64,000 nucleotides of DNA from contig NZ_RCYZ01000005.1 of NCBI RefSeq assembly GCF_006439025.1, positions 1-64,000 of the forward strand, read 5' to 3'. The position numbers and the translations under genes are program-made. Of the stretch, positions 61,306-64,000 are shown in pieces. Under the pieces are notes generated by a model. It saw only the letters and a list, made by a program, of their open reading frames with translations. It ran no database searches and was not told the DNA's origin. This DNA comes from Hymenobacter nivis (GTDB taxonomy: Bacteria; Bacteroidota; Bacteroidia; Cytophagales; Hymenobacteraceae). Each line of letters begins with the position of its first letter. Position 1 is the first letter of the stretch.

Positions 61306-62088
61306 CTACAGGCTGCCCGTGCGGCCGCCATCCACGGGCAGGCTTACGCCGGTAATGTAGCTGGCGGCCGGCGACGCCAGAAAGACAACGGCCGCCGCCA
61401 GCTCGCTGGCCTGCCCGAAGCGGTGGGCCGGAATCTGCTTCAGCATAGCGTCCTCGACCTGCTGCCGGGACTGGCCGGTTGCGCTCACCTTGTTCGCCAG
61501 CAGCGACTCGTGGCGTTGCGTCTCGGTGGCCCCCGGCAACACGTTATTCACCGTGATGCCCTGGCTAGCCACTTCGTTGGCCAGCGTTTTGGCCCAGCTG
61601 GCTACCGCGCCCCTAATCGTGTTGCTCACCCCCAAGCCGGGCAGCGGGATTTTTACGGAAGTGCTGATAACGTTGATAATGCGTCCGTAGCCGGCCTGGG
61701 TCATGCCCGGCACCAGTGCCTGCGCTAGTAAGTGGTTGCAGAGTAGATGCTGCCCAAAGGCCCGTTCAAAGTCGGCGGGCGTGGCCGCCAGCAGCGGCCC
61801 GGCGGGTGGCCCCCCAGTATTGTTTACCAGAATCTGGAAGCCGGTGGGGTGCGCGGCCAAATAACCGGCCACGGCGTCGGCTACCTGGCTAGGCTGGCTG
61901 AAATCAGCCACTAGGTAGTCATGCTGCTGGTGGGTGGGCGTAGGCAGCGCGGCGGCTACCTCGCGGAGCGCGGCTTCGTTGCGGGAAAGCAGGGTAACGG
62001 TGGCGCCGGCTTCGGCCAGCGCTTCGGCCACGGCCCGACCAATGCCTTGCGTGCTGCCACCCACCAGGGCGTGATAAGGAAGGAGCAT
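61306..62088 (-). CDS. SDR family oxidoreductase lacking the Tyr/Lys catalytic dyad
   Basis: 260 residues. The Rossmann start is HALVGGSTQGIGRAVAEALA, with LVNNTGGPPAGPLL and NVISTSVKIPLPGLGVSNTI; the end is SYITGVSLPVDGGRTGSL. Where classical SDRs have Tyr-x-x-x-Lys, this protein reads SNTIR, so Tyr and Lys are replaced by Ser and Arg. A known subgroup of 3-ketoacyl-reductase-like SDRs has this change. Catalysis would have to differ, or the protein binds without reducing. It is transcribed toward YceI (convergent, 14 bases). Confidence 0.9.
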   Translation of the reverse strand: MLLPYHALVGGSTQGIGRAVAEALAEAGATVTLLSRNEAALREVAAALPTPTHQQHDYLVADFSQPSQVADAVAGYLAAHPTGFQILVNNTGGPPAGPLLAATPADFERAFGQHLLCNHLLAQALVPGMTQAGYGRIINVISTSVKIPLPGLGVSNTIRGAVASWAKTLANEVASQGITVNNVLPGATETQRHESLLANKVSATGQSRQQVEDAMLKQIPAHRFGQASELAAAVVFLASPAASYITGVSLPVDGGRTGSL

Positions 62089-62115
62089 GTTGTTTAGAAG
62101 AAAAGGTTGCTGATT

Positions 62116-62151
62116 AGTGAAATGAGGCCTTGTTTAAGGCCTCATTTCACT
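62116..62151. repeat. 16-bp perfect inverted repeat
   Basis: AGTGAAATGAGGCCTT pairs with AAGGCCTCATTTCACT around GTTT. It lies 27 bases upstream of the SDR start and 83 bases beyond the AraC remnant end. No T-run flanks it; an operator or a weak terminator are both possible. Confidence 0.75.
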
Positions 62152-62234
62152 AAGCCTCTTTCAAACAGAGAAGTTGGTAGTAAGGCCAGCCGGGTGCCAG
62201 GAACAGTTTCTACTCGGCGCGTTCGATGACCGGC

Positions 62235-62631
62235 TTACTGCTCCCGCGAGGCAAAATCGGATGGTCACCGGCCCACTATCTTGTAAAAAGTGTTGCTGAA
62301 CGAAGCCAAGCTGTTGTAGCCTACGGCGTAGGCTATTTCCGTGACCGTCTGCTTGGTTTGCAGCAGCAGTTCCATGGCCGCCATCATGCGCCGTAGCTTC
62401 AAGTACTGCCCGAAAGAGATACTGAGGCACTCTTGAAACAGGCGCGACAAGCTGCGCGGACTGAAGCCGAGCTGCCGAGCCAGCGCGTTCAATTCCAGCA
62501 GCTCCCCGATGTGTTCGTACAGGTATCGTAGCACCGGTACCAGGCGCGGGTCTTCGGTAGTGGGCAGCGCCAGCGGGAGCGGATGGTGGCTGATGCGTGG
62601 CAGTACGAGCTTGATATTCAATAAGAAGGGT
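62235..62631 (-). pseudogene. AraC family regulator, cut by Tn3 element and ended early by a TGA
   Basis: Only the C-terminal third is left: DPRLVPVLRYLYEHIGELLE, LNALARQLGFSPRSLSRLFQ, YLKLRRMMAAMELLL, TVTEIAYAVGYNSLASFSNT. The N-terminal cupin domain is gone, replaced at 62632 by the transposon end. A TGA at 62265-62267 follows FYKIVGR; reading through it gives PSDFASREQ and TAA at 62235, the natural ending of such proteins. So the gene has both a truncation and a nonsense mutation. It was presumably the regulator of the neighbouring SDR. Confidence 0.78.
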
Positions 62632-62668
62632 GTTGTTAAACAAATAGGGTAAAACCTCCGACTCGGCC

Positions 62669-63322
62669 CTACGCCGGTTTGCTTGGCGGCTGCCAGGTAG
62701 CAATCAGGTCCATGTCAAACGGGGCTTCGGCCAGCAGGGGGTGGTCGGAGAAGTCGTACTCGCCGTGCAGGTTCAGGTGGCGGTAGGAGAGCACGGCGAA
62801 GGGCGAGAGCGTGGCCAGCGTAGCCGCTTGCTGCTCGGGCGGCAGCCGGGCCAGGTGCTGGGAGAGGTGCAGGTAATTCCAGCAGATGATGGCGTTCATC
62901 AACAAGCGCTTGCAGGTCTCGGCCACCAGCTGCTCGGAGCGGGTGGCGGCGTGAAACTCCTGGTTGCGGCCGTGCCAGACGGCGTGGGCCAGCCGGTGGG
63001 CGCTCTCGCCCTTGTTGAGCTGCTTCTGGATGCGCTGGCGCAGTTCCACCTGGTCAACGTAGCGCAGCAGGAACTCGGTTTTAACCAGCCGGCCCAGCTC
63101 TTTCAGGGCCCGGTAGAGCGGGTGCTGGCGGGCGTAGGAGTTGAGGCGGCCGAACAGGCGGGAGGCCTCGCTGTGGCGCAGCTTCAGGGTGACGACCAGG
63201 CGCAGGACCTCGTCCCAGTGCCGGGCGATGCGCTCGGGGTCGAGGCGCGCGTCGGGCAGCAGGGTCTGCCCCAGTTGCCGGTGCGTGGCCACCGGCTCCC
63301 AGCTGTAGAGGGGGTAGCACAA
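62669..63322 (-). pseudogene. Tn3-family transposase, C-terminal quarter only
   Basis: 217 residues of a protein that is normally ~990. The conserved C-terminal block is unmistakable: LGRLVKTEFLLRYVDQVELR, RIQKQLNKGESAHRLAHAVW, HGRNQEFHAATRSEQ and LLMNAIICWNYLHLSQHL. Catalytic Asp residues further N-terminal are missing. The frame stops upstream just before the resolvase control region, so an internal deletion removed the first three quarters. Unable to transpose by itself. Confidence 0.88.
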
Positions 63323-63506
63323 GAGTAGGAACAGAAACTATCGGTAGGGAAAGCTGAGCAGGTAGGCTGTCTCAGAAAACGGCCGTTTTAGCGGCCCACC
63401 TGCCTCGGCTGCTTAGCGCTCTGAAAAGCTACCACAGCTTGTCTCATTTCCTGTTCTCAGTAATCAACGACTCGCTATCTTCGCCCTCGTTGACTTCTTG
63501 AGAAAA
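63323..63506. other. region between transposase remnant and resolvase, candidate res site
   Basis: Tn3-type elements carry the res site here. GGCTGTCTCAGAAAAC (63366) and GCTTGTCTCATTTC (63437) are similar blocks, and GTTCTCAG follows, consistent with subsites, but I cannot define them precisely. Also holds the promoter of the resolvase. Confidence 0.4.
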
Positions 63507-64000
63507 ATGGCGATGATTTTCGGCTATGCCCGCGTGAGTACCTCCGACCAGCACCTGCATCTGCAGACTGATGCCTTGCAAGCCTACGGCTGCGTGGAGG
63601 TGGCCCAGGAAAAAGTGTCCTCCGTGAAAGAGCGCCCGGCCCTGCAGCACCTGCTGACGCGGCTGCGGCCCGGCGATACGCTCGTCGTCTGGAAACTCGA
63701 CCGCTTGGGCCGCTCACTCAAAGACCTAGTCACGTTGGTGACGGGCTTTCAGGACGCAGGGATTCACTTCGTCAGCCTGCAGGACCATTTGGACACGACC
63801 ACCGCCCAAGGCCGGCTCATGTTTAACCTGTTTGCCTCGCTGGCCGAGTTTGAGCGCGACCTTATCCGCGAGCGCACCAAAGCGGGGTTGACTGCGGCAA
63901 GGGCCCGGGGCCGGCAGGGCGGGCGGCCCAAAGGCCTCTCCAAAGAAGCCCTGTCCAAAGCCCAGGCGGCCAAAACGCTGTACCTGCAGCAGGACAAAAC
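63507..64000 (+). CDS. serine recombinase (Tn3-type resolvase), 3' end outside window
   Basis: At least 164 residues, open at the right edge. Opens MAMIFGYARVSTSDQHLHLQ with the catalytic Ser in YARVST, then LQTDALQAYGCVEV, LVVWKLDRLGRSLKDLVTLV (catalytic Arg residues), GIHFVSLQDHLDTTTAQGRL and FASLAEFERDLIRERTKAGL, followed by the linker GRQGGRPKGLS before the HTH. It resolves transposition cointegrates at res. It is divergent from the transposase remnant, the usual Tn3 arrangement. Confidence 0.93.
   Translation, partial: MAMIFGYARVSTSDQHLHLQTDALQAYGCVEVAQEKVSSVKERPALQHLLTRLRPGDTLVVWKLDRLGRSLKDLVTLVTGFQDAGIHFVSLQDHLDTTTAQGRLMFNLFASLAEFERDLIRERTKAGLTAARARGRQGGRPKGLSKEALSKAQAAKTLYLQQDK

Larger units (their letters stand above)
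62632..64000. mobile_element. Tn3-family transposon, left end; continues past the window
   Basis: The inverted end GTTGTTAAACAAATAGGGTA followed by AAACCTCCGACTCGG begins at 62632, 37 bases outside the transposase stop. Its contents here are a transposase remnant reading toward this end and a divergent serine resolvase. The same end defines the MITE at 16048-16310. Confidence 0.85.

Noticed and set aside
1..64000. CRISPR array, rRNA or tRNA genes
   Set aside because: No regularly spaced repeat series and no recognisable tRNA cloverleaf or rRNA sequence was found by eye.

Overview
The window looks like a chromosomal segment of a high-GC Bacteroidota of the Hymenobacter type (Cytophagales). 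Evidence: two SusC/SusD pairs, a type IX secretion sorting tail, TAnnTTTG-type promoter elements, very few Shine-Dalgarno sequences, and many small lipoproteins and hypotheticals of a kind I associate with that genus. I recognised no rRNA, tRNA or CRISPR array. Both window edges cut genes.

Layout. 0-3.4 kb: tail of an immunity-like gene, an SDR oxidoreductase and a NepI-like MFS exporter separated by a 50-bp perfect palindrome, then a 5'-truncated PQQ sugar dehydrogenase. 3.5-16 kb, all on the minus strand: two complete operons for PaoABC-type molybdenum aldehyde oxidoreductases, each with Tat-exported 2Fe-2S, FAD/4Fe-4S and molybdopterin subunits. Between them lie an AraC regulator, two cupins of the hydroxynitrile-lyase type and a carboxymuconolactone decarboxylase. 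Both operons share a ~180-bp upstream block with 21-bp-spaced direct repeats. 16-18 kb: a graveyard with a Tn3-related MITE and remnants of kup and other genes. 18-24.3 kb: SusC-SusD-endonuclease/exonuclease/phosphatase locus. 24.3-34.2 kb: small hypothetical, secreted and lipoprotein genes, many broken by one or two nonsense codons, an NHL-repeat protein and two tandem DUF2931-like lipoproteins. 34.9-42.1 kb (minus): SusC-SusD-M14 metallopeptidase locus.

43-55 kb is the accessory region: SUKH and other immunity-like genes, a decayed and an intact IS3-family element, a third DUF2931 lipoprotein, a low-GC SAM methyltransferase/ALKBH8-like dioxygenase pair, a tyrosine recombinase next to a 22-bp inverted repeat whose core recurs 2.4 kb away, a DUF1080 protein, a lone receiver-domain protein and a CRP/FNR regulator. 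55.5-62 kb: AraC regulator divergent from hxlB-hxlA (formaldehyde fixation), a nonsense-broken SnoaL-like gene, a VOC dioxygenase/esterase pair like MhqO/MhqD, YceI and an atypical SDR. 62.2-64 kb: an AraC gene cut by a Tn3-family transposon that runs off the window.

How it fits together (inference): much of the intact metabolism concerns reactive carbonyls and aromatics. PaoABC would oxidise aldehydes in the periplasm, the cupin/CMD genes may release or process such substrates, HxlAB would fix formaldehyde, and the VOC/esterase pair would handle quinones. AraC regulators sit beside both aldehyde modules. Around these lies a region undergoing active gene loss, with transposon ends, IS copies lacking target duplications and at least six genes with isolated nonsense codons.
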